A stretch of 64,000 bases of DNA from Thermoleophilia bacterium SCSIO 60948 (GCA_021496505.1 CP053031.1:186001-250000), one strand, 5' to 3'. Counted from the stretch's first letter, positions 16,760-25,663 are shown. Notes: generated by a model not told the origin, from the letters alone. Numbers and translations: made by a program.

Positions 16760-16773
16760 CGCAAACGTTTGCG
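16760..16773 (+). promoter_or_regulatory. Perfect 14-bp palindrome, LacI/PurR-operator-like
   Basis: CGCAAACGTTTGCG is its own reverse complement and has the AACGTT centre typical of LacI/GalR-family operators; it is very close to the E. coli PurR box consensus. It lies about 100 nt upstream of the first gene of the SipW cassette in an otherwise gene-free, relatively A/T-rich stretch. No LacI-type regulator gene is in the window. Control of the cassette is inferred from position only. Confidence 0.45.
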
Positions 16774-16874
16774 CGCCGAATTTCTCGCGCGCGCGTTCAA
16801 GTTTCCTCGTCGGCCGCCGATATCTCGGACCGACGCGCCTGAGTCACCGGCGCGAAAGCGAAAAGGGGGGAACC

Positions 16875-17447
16875 TTGAAGACTCGTCTCGCGCGTCTCGC
16901 AGCGCAGCCCAAGCGCACGCTCGCAGGTCTCACCGTGGTCCTGCTGGCGGGCGGACTCGCCGTCGGCTCGGGTGCCAACTTCAGCGCTCAGTCGGCCAAC
17001 CCGTCGAACCAGTTCACGGCCGGAACGCTGACGATGTCGAACTCGAAGGACAACGCGGCGATCCTCACGGCTTCGAACATGAAGCCCGGCGACTCGGCGA
17101 CCGGCACGGTCGACATCGCCAACACCGGGTCGATCGGCAGCACCTTCAGCGTTTCGCGCACCGCGCTGACCAACTCCGACTCGACCAACCCGATGGCGAA
17201 CAAGCTGAACCTCGTCATCAAGGACTGCGGCACGTTCTCGGGCACGACGGCGCCGACCTGTGACGCGGGCGATCCGAGCCGCTACACCGGGACGATCGCG
17301 GCGATGTCCTCCGCGCAGTCGCTCGGCAGCTACGCCGCCAACGACAAGCACCGCTACGAGTTCACCGTCACCTTCGACGGCTCGGCCGGCAACGAGTACC
17401 AGGGCGACAGCTCGACGACGACGTTCACCTGGGACGCGGCTCAGTAG
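16875..17447 (+). CDS. Secreted SipW-type substrate, TasA/camelysin-like
   Basis: The 190-residue protein starts with TTG behind a strong GGGGGG site. It has a basic start, a hydrophobic segment (about residues 16-33) and the signature of SipW-dependent exported proteins right after it (NFSAQSANPSNQFTAGTL). The rest is a Thr/Ser/Asn-rich beta-type domain with SATGTVDIANTGS, like TasA and camelysin, and one likely disulphide pair (KDCGTFSGTTAPTC). TasA proteins form extracellular fibres in Bacillus; fibre formation here is inference. The peptidase gene follows 22 nt on. Confidence 0.75.
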   Translation: MKTRLARLAAQPKRTLAGLTVVLLAGGLAVGSGANFSAQSANPSNQFTAGTLTMSNSKDNAAILTASNMKPGDSATGTVDIANTGSIGSTFSVSRTALTNSDSTNPMANKLNLVIKDCGTFSGTTAPTCDAGDPSRYTGTIAAMSSAQSLGSYAANDKHRYEFTVTFDGSAGNEYQGDSSTTTFTWDAAQ

Positions 17448-17469
17448 GAGCCATCCGCAGGAGCTCGGC

Positions 17470-18051
17470 ATGGCGATCGCCATGCGCAGGGGGAGTCGGA
17501 CCCAGCGCCGCGGCGGACGCCGCGGCGCTCGGCTTCGCGGCGCCGTCGGGTGGCTGATCTCGCTCTGCGGTCTCGCCGTCGCGCTCGCCGTCGTGCTCGC
17601 GCCGCTGCTCGGGATCGAGCGCTACGTGATCACGGGCGGGTCGATGGGCGAGGCGGTGCCGATCGGCTCGATCGCCTTCGAGGAGGTCGTGCCGACCGAG
17701 GAGCTCGTCGAAGGCGACGTGATCACCTACCAGCCGCCGGCCGAGTCGGGCGAGGAGGGTCTCGTCACCCACCGCATCGTCGCGATGCGAGAGCGCGACG
17801 GCGCCACCGTCCTGCGCACGAAGGGTGATGCGAACCTCAGTCCCGACCCGTGGCGCTTCGAGCTCGGCGCGCCGACGCAGGGGCGCGTCCTCTTCTCCGT
17901 GCCGCTCGTCGGCTACGCGATCGGCGCGCTCGGCGACCGCGAGGTGCGGATCGCGTTGATCGGATTCCCGGCGCTGCTGATCGCGATCTCCGCCGTGCGC
18001 CGTCTGTGGCGAGAGTCCTCGGCGCCCGACGGGAAGCCAGAGCCCCTGTGA
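17470..18051 (+). CDS. sipW: SipW-type (ER/archaeal-type) signal peptidase I
   Basis: The 193-residue protein has an Arg-rich start, a membrane anchor (about residues 26-47) and the Ser/His form of the S26 site: Ser58 in TGGSMGEAVP, His101 in VTHRIVAM instead of the Lys of LepB, and KGDAN at 118-122. A second membrane segment lies near the C-terminus (about 160-178). SipW enzymes process dedicated substrates such as TasA. Flanking genes encode two probable substrates, and the downstream GTG overlaps its stop. AGGAG precedes the ATG. Confidence 0.85.
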   Translation: MAIAMRRGSRTQRRGGRRGARLRGAVGWLISLCGLAVALAVVLAPLLGIERYVITGGSMGEAVPIGSIAFEEVVPTEELVEGDVITYQPPAESGEEGLVTHRIVAMRERDGATVLRTKGDANLSPDPWRFELGAPTQGRVLFSVPLVGYAIGALGDREVRIALIGFPALLIAISAVRRLWRESSAPDGKPEPL

Positions 18052-19064
18052 GCGGGCGCCGGCCCCGCGGCCGGGTGGCCGCGCTCGTACTCTTCTCGGC
18101 GTCCGTCGCTCTCGGGTCGCTGGCCGCGGACGAGTCCTCGACCGCACTCTTCTCCGACGCCTCCTCGAACCCGTCGAACGGCTTCGCCGCGAACTCGAGC
18201 TTCACCCGCGGGATGGCGTCGGGCACCTACTCGGGCAACGGCACCGACGGCCGTCAGATCACCGGACTCGGCTTTCGCCCCGACATCGTGACCGTGAAGG
18301 CGACCACGGCCCAGGGGGCCGTCATCCGAACGCGGACGATGACCGGCGACCAGACGAAGCCGGTCAACGGCGCGACGGCGATCGGCGCCAACCGGATCGA
18401 GGCGCTCGGCGCCGACGGCTTCCAGCTCGGCACCGACGCCACCGTCAACTCCTCCGGCGTCAGCTACCAGTGGTGGGCGGCGACGACGCGCAACGGCCAG
18501 ATCGCGGTGGGCTCCTATGTCGGCGACGGCGCCTCCGCGCGCGACGTCGCGACTCCGGGGATGGCGCCCGAGGCGGTCCTGCTCCTGCCGGCCTCGGCGA
18601 CGAGCGTCCCGATCCTGATGAGCGGGATGAGCGCGGCCACCCGTCTCGATACGCAGACGACGGTCCCGAACTCGATCACCGCGCTCGACTCCGACGGGTT
18701 CCAGATCGGCGGTTCGTCGTCGGCGAACACGAGCGCGATCGACTACCACTGGATCGCATTCTCCGAGTCCGCCGGGTCCGTCGACGTCGGCTCCTACACC
18801 GGCAACAACATGAACAACAGGTCGGTCTCCGGGCTCGGGTTCACGCCGGCCTTCGCTCTCGTCAGGGCGGCTCCGACGGCGTCGCGAAACGGGGTCTTCC
18901 GCGCTGCCGGGTGGACCGGGAACGCGTCGTCCTACTTCTCCGCGACCGCGAACCCGACGACCGGCATCACGGCCCTGGCCGGTGGCGGGTTCACCGTCGG
19001 CAACCTCACGCACGTCAACGCCAACGGCGTCACCTTCCACTACCTCGCGCTGGCCGACTTCTGA
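18048..19064 (+). CDS. Secreted three-repeat protein, probable second SipW substrate
   Basis: The 338-residue protein has a signal segment (about residues 9-27) followed by LFSDASSNPSNGF, closely matching the processed end of the cassette's first protein. The mature part is three repeats of about 90 residues (58-147, 153-239, 246-336). Each begins with GxYxGNxxxxRxxxGLGFxP and ends with DGFxxGxxxxxNxxGVxYxWxA. The pattern recalls DUF7483-like surface repeats. It starts with GTG overlapping the peptidase stop. It is probably a surface or appendage protein; the binding partner is unknown. Confidence 0.75.
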   Translation: MSGRRPRGRVAALVLFSASVALGSLAADESSTALFSDASSNPSNGFAANSSFTRGMASGTYSGNGTDGRQITGLGFRPDIVTVKATTAQGAVIRTRTMTGDQTKPVNGATAIGANRIEALGADGFQLGTDATVNSSGVSYQWWAATTRNGQIAVGSYVGDGASARDVATPGMAPEAVLLLPASATSVPILMSGMSAATRLDTQTTVPNSITALDSDGFQIGGSSSANTSAIDYHWIAFSESAGSVDVGSYTGNNMNNRSVSGLGFTPAFALVRAAPTASRNGVFRAAGWTGNASSYFSATANPTTGITALAGGGFTVGNLTHVNANGVTFHYLALADF

Positions 19065-19181
19065 CCCCGGGCGCTCCGTTTCAGCGGTAGGAGGCCACGG
19101 CGGGGCGCGGTAAGGAGATCGCGGAGCCGTTCGCCGGGCGTGGAACCGCCCTCCGGGCGCCGCTACCCTCCCCCGTCGGCA

Positions 19182-21260
19182 ATGTCCCAGCGCTCACGCA
19201 AGAGACACCACCGCTCGCGCGGTTCGGCGCTCAAGCTGATCGGCATCGCGATGGGCGTTTTCGTGCTCATCGTCGGGATCGCGCTGGCCGGCGTCGGGCT
19301 CTGGGTGCAGAACGTCGTAGCCGACGTCTCGATCGACGAGCTCAAGCCGATCAAGCGCGGCGAGACCTCGAAGATCTACGCCTCCGACGGCTCGCTGCTC
19401 GGCGCCGTTCCCTCGGACACGATCCGCGAGCCGGCGAAGCTCGAGGAGATCCCGAAGTCGCTCCAGCAGGCGACCATCGCGATCGAGGACGAGAACTTCT
19501 ACGACCACTCGGGCGTCGACTTCGGCGCCGTCGTGCGAGCCGCGATCGTCAACTTCGAGGCCGGCGAGGTCCGCCAGGGCGGCTCGACGATCACGCAGCA
19601 GCTCGTCAAGAACCTCTACATCGCCGACCCGGATGAGACGGTCGAGCGCAAGATCATCGAGGCCGAGCTGGCGCGCCAGTACGAGGAGGAGCACACGAAG
19701 CGCTACATCCTCGGCCAGTACCTGAACACGGCGACCTACGGCACGAACGGCGGCCGGACCGCCGTCGGCGTCAAGGTCGCCGCTCGCGTCTACTTCTCCA
19801 AGGACCTCAAGGACCTCGACCTCGACGAGTCTGCGCTGCTGGCCGGCATGCCGCAGGCGCCCTCCGAGTACAACCCGTTCCTCAACCCCGACGACGCGCT
19901 CGCGCGTCGCAACCTCGTGCTGCGGGCGATGCGCGACGAGGGCTATATCGACCAGAACCAGTACGTGCGTGCTCGCAAGGACGGCCTCGGCCTCGAGCAG
20001 TCCAAGGAGTACGAGGAGATCAAGGAGCCGGACGTCTTCAACTTCGTCCTCGGAGACCTGATCGACCGCTACGGCGTCAACACGGTCCGCAACGGCGGGC
20101 TGAAGGTCTATACGACGGTCGACCCCGATCTTCAGGCGCTGGCTTCGGACATCCTCCAGAGCCAGTATCCGGGTGGCTCGGGGCCGGCGGGCGCGATCGC
20201 GTCGGTCGACGTCGACAGCGGCGACATCATCGCGATCGCCTCCTCGCGCGGCACCGGTCAGGAGCAGTTCAACGTCGCCTCGCAGGGGCACCGACAGCCC
20301 GGCTCTTCGTTCAAGACCTTCGTCCTCACCGAGGCGGTCCTCCAGGGTGCGGATCCCGACTCGACCTTCTACAACGCCTACCCCTCGATCGACCTGACCG
20401 AGGAGGCCGGGACTCCGTTCCCGGTCCAGGGCACGCAGTCGGGCTCGCTCAGCCTGCGGACCGCGACGACCTCGTCGGACAACACCGTCTTCGCTCAGCT
20501 CGGACTCGACGTCGGGCCGGAGAACACCGCCGAGCTCGCGGGCGAGATGGGGGTCGACACGAAGCTCGACGGGCTTCCGGCCGAGGCGCTGGGCGGTCTG
20601 ACGATCGGCGTCTCGCCACTCGAGATGGCCGACGCCTACGCGACGCTCGCGAGCGGCGGAGTGCACCACGAGCAGACCGCGATCGACCGCGTCGAGTTTC
20701 CGAACGGCGAGGTCGATGAGCCCGAGCAGCAGGCGAGTCAGCGCGTCTTCTCCGACGGCGTCGCGGCGACCGTGACCGACGTCCTCGAATCCAACGTCGA
20801 GGGCGGCACCGGCACCGAGGCGAACTACGGCTGCCCGGCGGCGGGCAAGACCGGAACCACGGACGCCAACGCGGACGTCTGGTTCGTCGGTTACACGCCG
20901 AACGTCTCGACCGCCGTCTGGGTCGGCTACCCCGACGCGACGACCTCGCTCGGCTCGGCCTCCTTCGGCGGCACGATCTCGGCGCCGCTGTGGAACCAGT
21001 TCATGTCGCAGGCCGACCCGAGCTGCGACGACTTCCCGGAGCCGCAGAATCCCGCCGATCTGGGCAGCTTCAGCGGCTCGCTCTCCGGGAGTTCGGGCGA
21101 CACGAGCTCGAGCACCACAGACACGACGGACGCGACAGGCGTCTCACCGGTCACCCCGGCCGCGCCGACCGACACGACGACGCCGGCGGCGCCCGATGCC
21201 GATGCCGACGGCGACGGCTTCGACGACGGCGCCTACGCGCCGGGCGTCCAGGACCCCTAG
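19182..21260 (+). CDS. Class A penicillin-binding protein (transglycosylase/transpeptidase)
   Basis: The 692-residue protein polymerises and cross-links peptidoglycan. A membrane anchor (about residues 18-42) precedes the GT51 domain (Glu102 in AIEDENFYDHSG, then GGSTITQQLVKNLY) and the transpeptidase domain (Ser375-x-x-Lys378 in PGSSFKTF, SDN at 432-434, and KTGTTD). The C-terminal tail is rich in Ser, Thr, Pro and Asp and probably extends into the wall. The ATG of MSQRSRK is chosen over an upstream GTG with a Pro-rich lead-in. It resembles PBP1A types of Actinobacteria. Confidence 0.9.
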   Translation: MSQRSRKRHHRSRGSALKLIGIAMGVFVLIVGIALAGVGLWVQNVVADVSIDELKPIKRGETSKIYASDGSLLGAVPSDTIREPAKLEEIPKSLQQATIAIEDENFYDHSGVDFGAVVRAAIVNFEAGEVRQGGSTITQQLVKNLYIADPDETVERKIIEAELARQYEEEHTKRYILGQYLNTATYGTNGGRTAVGVKVAARVYFSKDLKDLDLDESALLAGMPQAPSEYNPFLNPDDALARRNLVLRAMRDEGYIDQNQYVRARKDGLGLEQSKEYEEIKEPDVFNFVLGDLIDRYGVNTVRNGGLKVYTTVDPDLQALASDILQSQYPGGSGPAGAIASVDVDSGDIIAIASSRGTGQEQFNVASQGHRQPGSSFKTFVLTEAVLQGADPDSTFYNAYPSIDLTEEAGTPFPVQGTQSGSLSLRTATTSSDNTVFAQLGLDVGPENTAELAGEMGVDTKLDGLPAEALGGLTIGVSPLEMADAYATLASGGVHHEQTAIDRVEFPNGEVDEPEQQASQRVFSDGVAATVTDVLESNVEGGTGTEANYGCPAAGKTGTTDANADVWFVGYTPNVSTAVWVGYPDATTSLGSASFGGTISAPLWNQFMSQADPSCDDFPEPQNPADLGSFSGSLSGSSGDTSSSTTDTTDATGVSPVTPAAPTDTTTPAAPDADADGDGFDDGAYAPGVQDP

Positions 21261-21273
21261 GCCGCGTCTCGGT

Positions 21274-21295
21274 GGCCCGCCTCCCCCGGCGGGTC
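21274..21295. terminator. Two-way hairpin between convergent genes
   Basis: GGCCCGCC pairs with GGCGGGTC (8 bp with one G-U) around a 6-nt C-rich loop. It lies between the convergent PBP gene and the minus-strand membrane protein gene. There is no T-run on either side. Position supports a two-way terminator. Confidence 0.4.
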
Positions 21296-21301
21296 CGCCC
21301 C

Positions 21302-21796
21302 TCAGACCTTCGGCAGCCGGTCGAGCCGCGGCCCGTGGCCGTTCGTGCTCGCTCGCTGCTCGGACTCCTCGTCGGGCGGCGCGGGCTCCTTGCGCCGCCG
21401 CCACAGGAACGAGAACAGGCCGATCCCGATCAGAGCCAGGACGAGCGCCGCGAGCGGCGAGCCGATCGCGAACACCGCGAACATCGCAAGTCCCGCCGCG
21501 ACGGCGGTGACGCCGAGCGTCTGGACGAGCCTTCGTGTCGCCGCTCCCGAGCGCGGCTCGATCGCGAGCCACACGAACGCGGCGGCGCTCGCCAGGAGCG
21601 CGAAGAACGCGATCGCATAGACGATCACGAGCGCCACGTCGCCGACCGTCGAGTAGCCGCATTCCGGCCCGGCGCACGCGGGGTCGACGCTGGCGATCAC
21701 CAGGCCACCGGGGATCAGTGACAGATAGGCGAACGCTCCCGCGCCGAGGATCGACATGGCTCGCACGAGTCGCATCGGTCCGAATACTGACGCCAC
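21302..21796 (-). CDS. Four-segment membrane protein, function unknown
   Basis: The 164-residue protein has four hydrophobic segments (about residues 12-32, 50-75, 88-105 and 109-127). It carries a short cysteine-bearing loop after the first ([12 protein letters not shown]) and a charged cytoplasmic C-terminal tail ([12 protein letters not shown]). The loop cysteines could form a disulphide outside the cell. I recognise no family. It is divergent to thiL, whose chosen GTG start lies about 40 nt away. Confidence 0.65.
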   Translation of the reverse strand: MASVFGPMRLVRAMSILGAGAFAYLSLIPGGLVIASVDPACAGPECGYSTVGDVALVIVYAIAFFALLASAAAFVWLAIEPRSGAATRRLVQTLGVTAVAAGLAMFAVFAIGSPLAALVLALIGIGLFSFLWRRRKEPAPPDEESEQRASTNGHGPRLDRLPKV

Positions 21797-21833
21797 GGTG
21801 CGCGCGCGCCCCGCACTGCTTCAATCAGGCGCG

Positions 21834-22826
21834 GTGCAGGGAGGCGAATTCGATCTGATCCGCGCGCTCCGCCGGCGGATGGCCGAGCTGGGCGCGCCCG
21901 ACGGCGTCGATCGGCTCGAGCTCGCCAGCGGTGACGACGCCGCGGTGACGCGGTCGCTCGGCGAAGCGGCCACCTCCGTCGACCTCGCGATCGACGGCGT
22001 CCACTTCGACCTCGCCTACACCTCGCCCGAGCAGGCCGGACACAAGGCGCTGGCCGCCGCCCTGTCGGACCTCGCGGCGATGGGAGCCGCGCCGGGCGAG
22101 GCATACATCGGGCTCGGGCTGCCGGAGGGATTCGGCGACGACGCCTGCCTCGAGCTCGCGACCGGCATCGGCCGGCTCGCGGCGGAGTGCGACGTCGCGG
22201 TGGCCGGCGGCGACGTGGCGCGCGCGATGGCGCTCACGCTGGCGATCACGGTCGTCGGGCGCGCCGCGACTTCGGCCGGGTTCATCCCGCGCTCCGGCGC
22301 CGTCCCCGGCCAGGCCGTCGTCGTCACCGGTGAGCTCGGAGCGGCCGCGGGGGGCCTCGCTCTCTTGCGCGACCCGGCCCTTGCGGACCGCCTGGACCCG
22401 TCGCTCGCCGAGGCCCTCGTGACCGTCCAGCGCACCCCCTCGCCGCGCTTCGACGCCGGGGCCGCGCTCGCCGAGGCCGGCGCGACGGCGATGATCGACA
22501 TCTCCGATGGGCTGCTGGCCGACGCCGGCCACATCGCCGAGTCGAGCGGCGTCGCGATCGAGATCGATGACGCGGCGGTGCCGATCGGTCTGGGGCTGGC
22601 CGAGCTCGAGCGTGCCGGCGGGCCGGAGGCCTTCGAGGCCGCGATCGCCGGGGGCGAGGACTACGAGCTCCTGGCGAGCGTCCCTGACCGGGCGGTCGCC
22701 GAGCTCGAGGAGCGCGCTATCGCCCGTGCGGTCGGCGTCGTCGTCGACGGCCCGCCGGGCGAGGTGCGTCTGGCTAGCGGTCGCGTTCCTCGGCGCCGCG
22801 GATTCGACGGACTGAGTCGTCCGTGA
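21834..22826 (+). CDS. thiL: Thiamine-monophosphate kinase
   Basis: ThiL phosphorylates thiamine phosphate to thiamine diphosphate, the cofactor used by the E1 enzyme encoded earlier in the window. The 330-residue protein has the expected AIR-synthase-like fold with [43 protein letters not shown], and the C-terminal [15 protein letters not shown] and [10 protein letters not shown] segments. GTG in [12 protein letters not shown] is chosen because the longer frame would overlap the divergent membrane protein gene. No thiamine riboswitch is seen upstream. Its 3' end overlaps a convergent small gene by 53 bp. Confidence 0.88.
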   Translation: MQGGEFDLIRALRRRMAELGAPDGVDRLELASGDDAAVTRSLGEAATSVDLAIDGVHFDLAYTSPEQAGHKALAAALSDLAAMGAAPGEAYIGLGLPEGFGDDACLELATGIGRLAAECDVAVAGGDVARAMALTLAITVVGRAATSAGFIPRSGAVPGQAVVVTGELGAAAGGLALLRDPALADRLDPSLAEALVTVQRTPSPRFDAGAALAEAGATAMIDISDGLLADAGHIAESSGVAIEIDDAAVPIGLGLAELERAGGPEAFEAAIAGGEDYELLASVPDRAVAELEERAIARAVGVVVDGPPGEVRLASGRVPRRRGFDGLSRP

Positions 22827-23040
22827 GCGCCTCGCGCCCACAGCGCACGAGCCGGAGCTTGCACATGATCGCCTCGGCGACCTTTGCCGCGTCAACCTCG
22901 TAGCTGGCCGCTGCCAGATTTCGGTTTGCCGTGAAGTCAGTCATCTCTGTCTCATTCCATTGAGTCAGCCCGACCCGGTTCGCTCCATCGAACTCGGCCC
23001 CTCCTGTCGAGGCGGACTTTCTCCGTGGTGCCATCTTCAT
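22774..23040 (-). CDS. Small FlgM-like (anti-sigma-28-like) protein
   Basis: The 88-residue product has a C-terminal half resembling FlgM: an [22 protein letters not shown] helix like the xxGxYxVdxxxVAexILxkL motif that binds sigma-28. The first 35 residues have unusual codon use for this genome (more A/T at third positions) and no family match. A GGGGGG site precedes the ATG; an internal ATG (MTDFTANRN) would give 56 residues. It overlaps the end of thiL. No flagellar gene is in the window, so the role is unproven. Confidence 0.5.
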   Translation of the reverse strand: MKMAPRRKSASTGGAEFDGANRVGLTQWNETEMTDFTANRNLAAASYEVDAAKVAEAIMCKLRLVRCGREALTDDSVRRIRGAEERDR

Positions 23041-23105
23041 CGTCCCCCCGCCCGACTCGCCTTACTGAACAGCTGTCCACAGCCTGTCAACCAGGGCACC
23101 CGACC

Positions 23106-24872
23106 CTATGTGGCTTCTGGGGTCTGGCCCCCGAGACGGCTTTGCGAAGCCATATTCAGGTCGTCCGATGACCCCCGGGGGCGTCCATCATCCGTCCACT
23201 CGCCGCGACTTGCCTCGCCCGGCCGTGTGCCTTTGCGCAAATCGCTCAAGGCCAGGGCGATCAGCGCCAGCTGGGCGCCGAGCCCGAACGCCGCCGCGAG
23301 GACGACGCCGAGCCCGAGCCGCCCGTCCCCGATCGCGGCGAGTGCCCACCACGGTGAGCCGCCCCCGAACTGGGGCGAGGCGCTGGCCAGGATCAGGGCG
23401 GCGAGTCCCGGCACCGCGGCCGCGAGGACGCCCGCCACGACCAGTGCCCGCCGGCCGGCCCGGGCGTCCCCGTCGAGGAGCAGCCACACGTGCGGCGCGG
23501 CCGCCGAGAGCAGGGCGGCGAACGGGTTGAAGAACCACAGCACGAGGGCCGCCAGCGAGCAGGCGAGCCCGGCCCCGGCGACGCACGCCTCGCGCGGGAC
23601 CCGAGTGGGAACGCGATGGATCGAGACAGCCCACGCCGATGCCACCATCGCGGCGACGATGAGGACGAGGGCGACGATGCCGCCGGCCCCGGCGCCGAAC
23701 AGCGACGGCAGCGGTGTCTTCAGCGGCGGCAGCAGCCCGACGAGCGAGCAGGCCACGGCGACGGCGATGCCGGCGAGGAGCGGGGCCGTCCGCGTGGCCG
23801 CCCAGGACATCGCGGCGCCGGCCCCGTAGCCACGGCGACGGACGCGGAAGGTCGCATCGAGCGCCGCAACCACCGCAGGCAGGATCAGGCACAGGGCGAG
23901 AAGCGACAGCGTCCAGCCGGGGATCAGATCGCCCTGGATGACCGCGTAGGTGCCCGGGCCTCGCGGCGGCGGTGTCGCGGACTCGTCGAGCGCCTCGACG
24001 GTCGCGATCACCGACTCCGCGACGGCACCGAGCGTTCGCGACGAGGGCTCGGGCTCGCCACCGGCCGAAGGCACTCCGTCGGAGGTCATGCCGACTGCCT
24101 CGACGCCCTCGCCGATCAGCACCGCCTGCGGGCCGGACGCGGCGGGCAGCGCCAACCGGGTCAACGACTCGAGCGCGCCGGGCGATCCGGTCTCGAGCCC
24201 CGCCTGCTCCTCGAGCGCGGCGGTGGCCGTCGCGACGAGCCCCGCCGGCGGGCTCTCGCGCCCGTCGGAGGCCGACAGGACGTAGGGCGCCCGCGGCTCC
24301 GCCGCAGCCGGTGCGCTCAGCGCGACGACCGCCTCCGGCATTCCCGGCAGCCTCTCGAGCAGCTCCTCGACACCGAGGGCGTCGCCCGCGGTGCCCGCGG
24401 TCGAGGCGATCGCGAACGTCGCCTCGCGGCGGCCGCCGGCGAGGGCGTCGGCGATCTCGACGAGCGTCCCGGTCGCCTGCGAGGCCTGGTCGGCGGACTC
24501 GCCCGCGAGCGCGTTCCGCGGCGCGAGCAGGACGATCGTCCGCTCGCTGTCGCCGGGCAGGATGAGGATCTCGTTCGAGCTTGCGCCATCAGCGGCGTCG
24601 ACCTCCTGGGACTCCGCCGCGCCGGCGTCGACAGCCGCGAAGCGCTCGGCGACGGCCGCGGCGGCCTCGCGGTCGGCATCTCCGCCCGGGACGCGCTCGC
24701 CACCGTCGTCGGGCAGCGCGGCGGCGAACTCGAGCGCGGCCGACGGCGCGATGTCCGCCGGCGGCGCGAGCGCCTCGATCGGCTCGGGCGCCGCCTGGAA
24801 GGAGAACAGCGTCACGACCGCCGCGAGCAGCGCCGGGATGAACGCGAACCGGTAGAGGCGAAGATCGACCAC
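23106..24872 (-). CDS. Large membrane protein with degenerate M28-peptidase-like domain
   Basis: The 588-residue protein has one N-terminal membrane segment and an exported domain of about 290 residues. That domain has M28-aminopeptidase-like runs (RTIVLLAPRNAL, LVEIADALA, FAIASTAGTAGD). About eight membrane segments follow in the C-terminal half. I do not see the zinc-binding His/Asp/Glu set of active M28 enzymes. The layout recalls Gaa1-like GPI transamidase subunits and eukaryotic vacuolar M28 proteins; this is only a resemblance. The GTG start in VVDLRLYRFAF avoids overlap with the divergent regulator gene. Confidence 0.55.
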   Translation of the reverse strand: MVDLRLYRFAFIPALLAAVVTLFSFQAAPEPIEALAPPADIAPSAALEFAAALPDDGGERVPGGDADREAAAAVAERFAAVDAGAAESQEVDAADGASSNEILILPGDSERTIVLLAPRNALAGESADQASQATGTLVEIADALAGGRREATFAIASTAGTAGDALGVEELLERLPGMPEAVVALSAPAAAEPRAPYVLSASDGRESPPAGLVATATAALEEQAGLETGSPGALESLTRLALPAASGPQAVLIGEGVEAVGMTSDGVPSAGGEPEPSSRTLGAVAESVIATVEALDESATPPPRGPGTYAVIQGDLIPGWTLSLLALCLILPAVVAALDATFRVRRRGYGAGAAMSWAATRTAPLLAGIAVAVACSLVGLLPPLKTPLPSLFGAGAGGIVALVLIVAAMVASAWAVSIHRVPTRVPREACVAGAGLACSLAALVLWFFNPFAALLSAAAPHVWLLLDGDARAGRRALVVAGVLAAAVPGLAALILASASPQFGGGSPWWALAAIGDGRLGLGVVLAAAFGLGAQLALIALALSDLRKGTRPGEASRGEWTDDGRPRGSSDDLNMASQSRLGGQTPEAT

Positions 24873-24958
24873 GCGCCGCAAGCGGCGGGAGAAACTACCC
24901 TGTCGCCGATGCAGCGCCCGGGAGAGAGCGCCCGCACCCGGAGACCCGGAGCGGTGCT

Positions 24959-25663
24959 TTGAACACACCCCCGGCCTCGGCGCGGATCCTGCTCGTCGAC
25001 GACGAGCGCTCGATCCAGACGATGCTGGGCTTCCCGCTCCAGAAGGACGGCTACGAGCTCGTCCCGGCGTTGAACGGCCGCGAGGCGCTCGATCGCTTCG
25101 CCGACGGCGGGATCGACCTCGTGATCCTCGACCTGATGATGCCCGGCATCGACGGGCTCGAGGTCTGCCGACGGCTTCGCGCGCGGAGCGGTGTCCCGAT
25201 CATCATCCTGACCGCGCGCGACGACGAGTCGAGCAAGGTCGCCGGGCTCGAGATGGGAGCCGACGACTACATCACCAAGCCGTTCTCGCTGCGCGAGTTC
25301 CGCAGCCGGGTCCGCGCCGCTCTGCGCCGTTCGATGATGGCGCCGACCTTCGACGGGCAGGAGCCGATCCGCTCGCACGACCTCGAGATCGATCTCGCCA
25401 GGCGCAGCGTCAGCGTCCGCGGGGAGCAGGTCAAGCTGACCTACGTCGAGTTCGAGGTCTTGGTCGCGATGGCGCGCCACCCCGGGCGCGTGTTCACCCG
25501 TGAGGCCCTGCTCGAGGCCGTCTGGGGGAGCTCGGAGTACCGCGACACGCGCACGATCGACGTCCACATCCGCCACCTGCGCGAGAAGCTCGAGCGCGAC
25601 CCGGCGCACCCTGAGTACCTGTTCACCGTTCGCGGCGCGGGCTACGGGTTCCGCGAGGGATGA
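24959..25663 (+). CDS. OmpR/PhoB-family response regulator
   Basis: The 234-residue protein has a receiver domain (acidic LLVDDE, phospho-acceptor Asp58 in LVILDLMMPG, and TKPF with the conserved Lys). A winged-helix domain follows (LTYVEFEVLVAMARHPGRVFTREALLEAVWG, then TIDVHIRHLREKLE and FTVRGAGYGF). TTG is the likely start, since no ATG or GTG is in frame nearby. It overlaps the histidine kinase start by ATGA and lies with an HtrA-type protease, a layout common for envelope-stress circuits. Confidence 0.88.
   Translation: MNTPPASARILLVDDERSIQTMLGFPLQKDGYELVPALNGREALDRFADGGIDLVILDLMMPGIDGLEVCRRLRARSGVPIIILTARDDESSKVAGLEMGADDYITKPFSLREFRSRVRAALRRSMMAPTFDGQEPIRSHDLEIDLARRSVSVRGEQVKLTYVEFEVLVAMARHPGRVFTREALLEAVWGSSEYRDTRTIDVHIRHLREKLERDPAHPEYLFTVRGAGYGFREG

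Noticed and set aside
21700-21833. TPP riboswitch ahead of thiL
   Set aside because: I searched for the conserved CTGAGA and ACCTGAT-type elements and did not see them; the region is mostly the divergent membrane gene.
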